The notes beneath the pieces were generated by a model. The model saw only the letters and a list, made by a program, of their open reading frames with translations, made no database searches and was not told the origin of the DNA. Source: Trichococcus alkaliphilus (lineage in GTDB: Bacteria > Bacillota > Bacilli > Lactobacillales > Aerococcaceae). Taken from it: a stretch of 64,000 nt of DNA. Position 1 is the stretch's first letter, and each line of letters begins with the position of its first letter. Location: assembly GCF_003008695.1 (NCBI RefSeq), contig NZ_PXZT01000009.1:62001-126000 (forward strand), written 5' to 3'. Below are positions 63,478-64,000 of the stretch, piece by piece. The translations under genes were made by a program, and so were the position numbers.

Positions 63478-64000
63478 ATGACCATTGATTTACCTTATAT
63501 ACAGGAACTTCTGATCCTTGTGTTGAAGGGCATCCCGACAACGCTGCGCTTGACCTTTATCCCCTTGCTCATCGCACTGCCGTTTGCTTTCCTGATCGCG
63601 GTGGCGAGACAGCGGAACGTCAAGGTGCTGGCCCGGGTTTCCCAAGTTTATGTGTCATTCATCAGAGGGACGCCCTTGATCGTCCAGATTCTGGTGATGT
63701 ACAGCCTGATCCCGAGTCTGCTGAACGTTCTCGTGAAAAGGTGGGGACTGGATTACGACGTTTTCGGCATCGATCCGATCTATTACGCTTATATCGTCTT
63801 TACTTTGAATACAATCGCGATCCTGTCGGAGGTTTTCCGTTCGGCCCTCGAAACGGTCGACAAACGCCAGCTTGAGGCGGCCCTTTCGATTGGGCTGCTG
63901 CCGGTCCAGGCATACAGTCGCATCGTGATTCCGCAAGCGTTGGTGGCGGCAACGCCGAACTTGTGCAACAGCACCGTCAATCTGCTGAAATCGACCTCGT
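63478..64000 (+). CDS. Second amino-acid ABC transporter permease, cut by the window end
   Basis: ATG 63478 with GGAGAGAGGGG; 174 codons visible. FIRGTPLIVQILVMYSLIP and EAALSIGLLPVQAYSRIVIPQ are the permease signatures. The ATPase gene is presumably downstream, outside the window. Confidence 0.9.
   Translation, partial: MTIDLPYIQELLILVLKGIPTTLRLTFIPLLIALPFAFLIAVARQRNVKVLARVSQVYVSFIRGTPLIVQILVMYSLIPSLLNVLVKRWGLDYDVFGIDPIYYAYIVFTLNTIAILSEVFRSALETVDKRQLEAALSIGLLPVQAYSRIVIPQALVAATPNLCNSTVNLLKSTS

Overview
The window looks like a chromosomal segment of a low- to moderate-GC Firmicute of the order Lactobacillales. The signs are AGGAGG-type ribosome binding sites, frequent TTG/GTG starts, mannose- and beta-glucoside-type PTS systems, a T-box leader, HxlR/LacI/GntR/AraC regulators and intrinsic terminators. 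The style would fit Carnobacteriaceae (for example Trichococcus), but that is an inference. No rRNA, tRNA, CRISPR array, transposase or integrase was seen.

Layout. 1-8.9 kb: an AT-rich accessory block with a gene cut by the window edge, a TPR-like gene split by a frameshift, an M20/M42-like metallopeptidase with a long extra N-terminus, and a tightly coupled pair encoding a sigma-70-family factor and a large RecQ-like helicase. 9.2-16.5 kb: a sensory operon (membrane-anchored sugar-binding protein, DesK/NarX-type kinase, LuxR-type regulator, second binding protein, no transporter), then a mannose-family PTS (IIA, IIB, IIC, IID). 16.7-20.8 kb: an AT-rich AraC regulator and a GH78 rhamnosidase. 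21-22.9 kb: a YccF protein and a divergent HxlR / NAD(P)-binding oxidoreductase pair. 23.3-40 kb: a plant-glycan locus with pgmB, GH2, GH43, GH3, a GPH sugar symporter, a divergent AraC regulator, GH78, GH3 and an esterase. 40.2-46.7 kb: histidine phosphatase, an MFS exporter behind a MerR-type promoter, a 4Fe-4S protein, two unknown proteins and an ATP-grasp/esterase pair. 47-55.8 kb: sugar-acid catabolism, with a LacI regulator, a DHDPS-family aldolase, an Nramp-like transporter lacking the metal motifs, a bgl-type PTS, a mannonate-dehydratase-like enolase, GntR and KDPG aldolase. 55.9-57.9 kb: a second probable HxlR target (F420-reductase-like protein divergent from an ABM protein and an SDR). 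58-64 kb: a T-box leader (best reading methionine) ahead of two UroD-fold methyltransferase-like proteins, a Gfo/Idh/MocA oxidoreductase and an amino-acid ABC transporter that runs off the window.

How the parts work together. Several regulons can be read from repeated DNA words. One 15-bp word is identical in two intergenic regions flanked by oxidoreductase genes, one next to the HxlR gene. An ATGTCG-containing box lies before three promoters of the glycan locus. Three LacI-type operators are spaced 72-73 bp apart. A TGTCA-N11-TGACA dyad precedes both the sensory operon and the PTS. Two intergenic repeat families are also present: hairpin units of fixed geometry (9-bp arms, 7-nt loop, 51/52-bp period) and a structured element of about 190 bp.

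The most novel-looking items are the sigma factor-helicase module, the T-box-controlled methyltransferase/transporter operon and the hairpin arrays.
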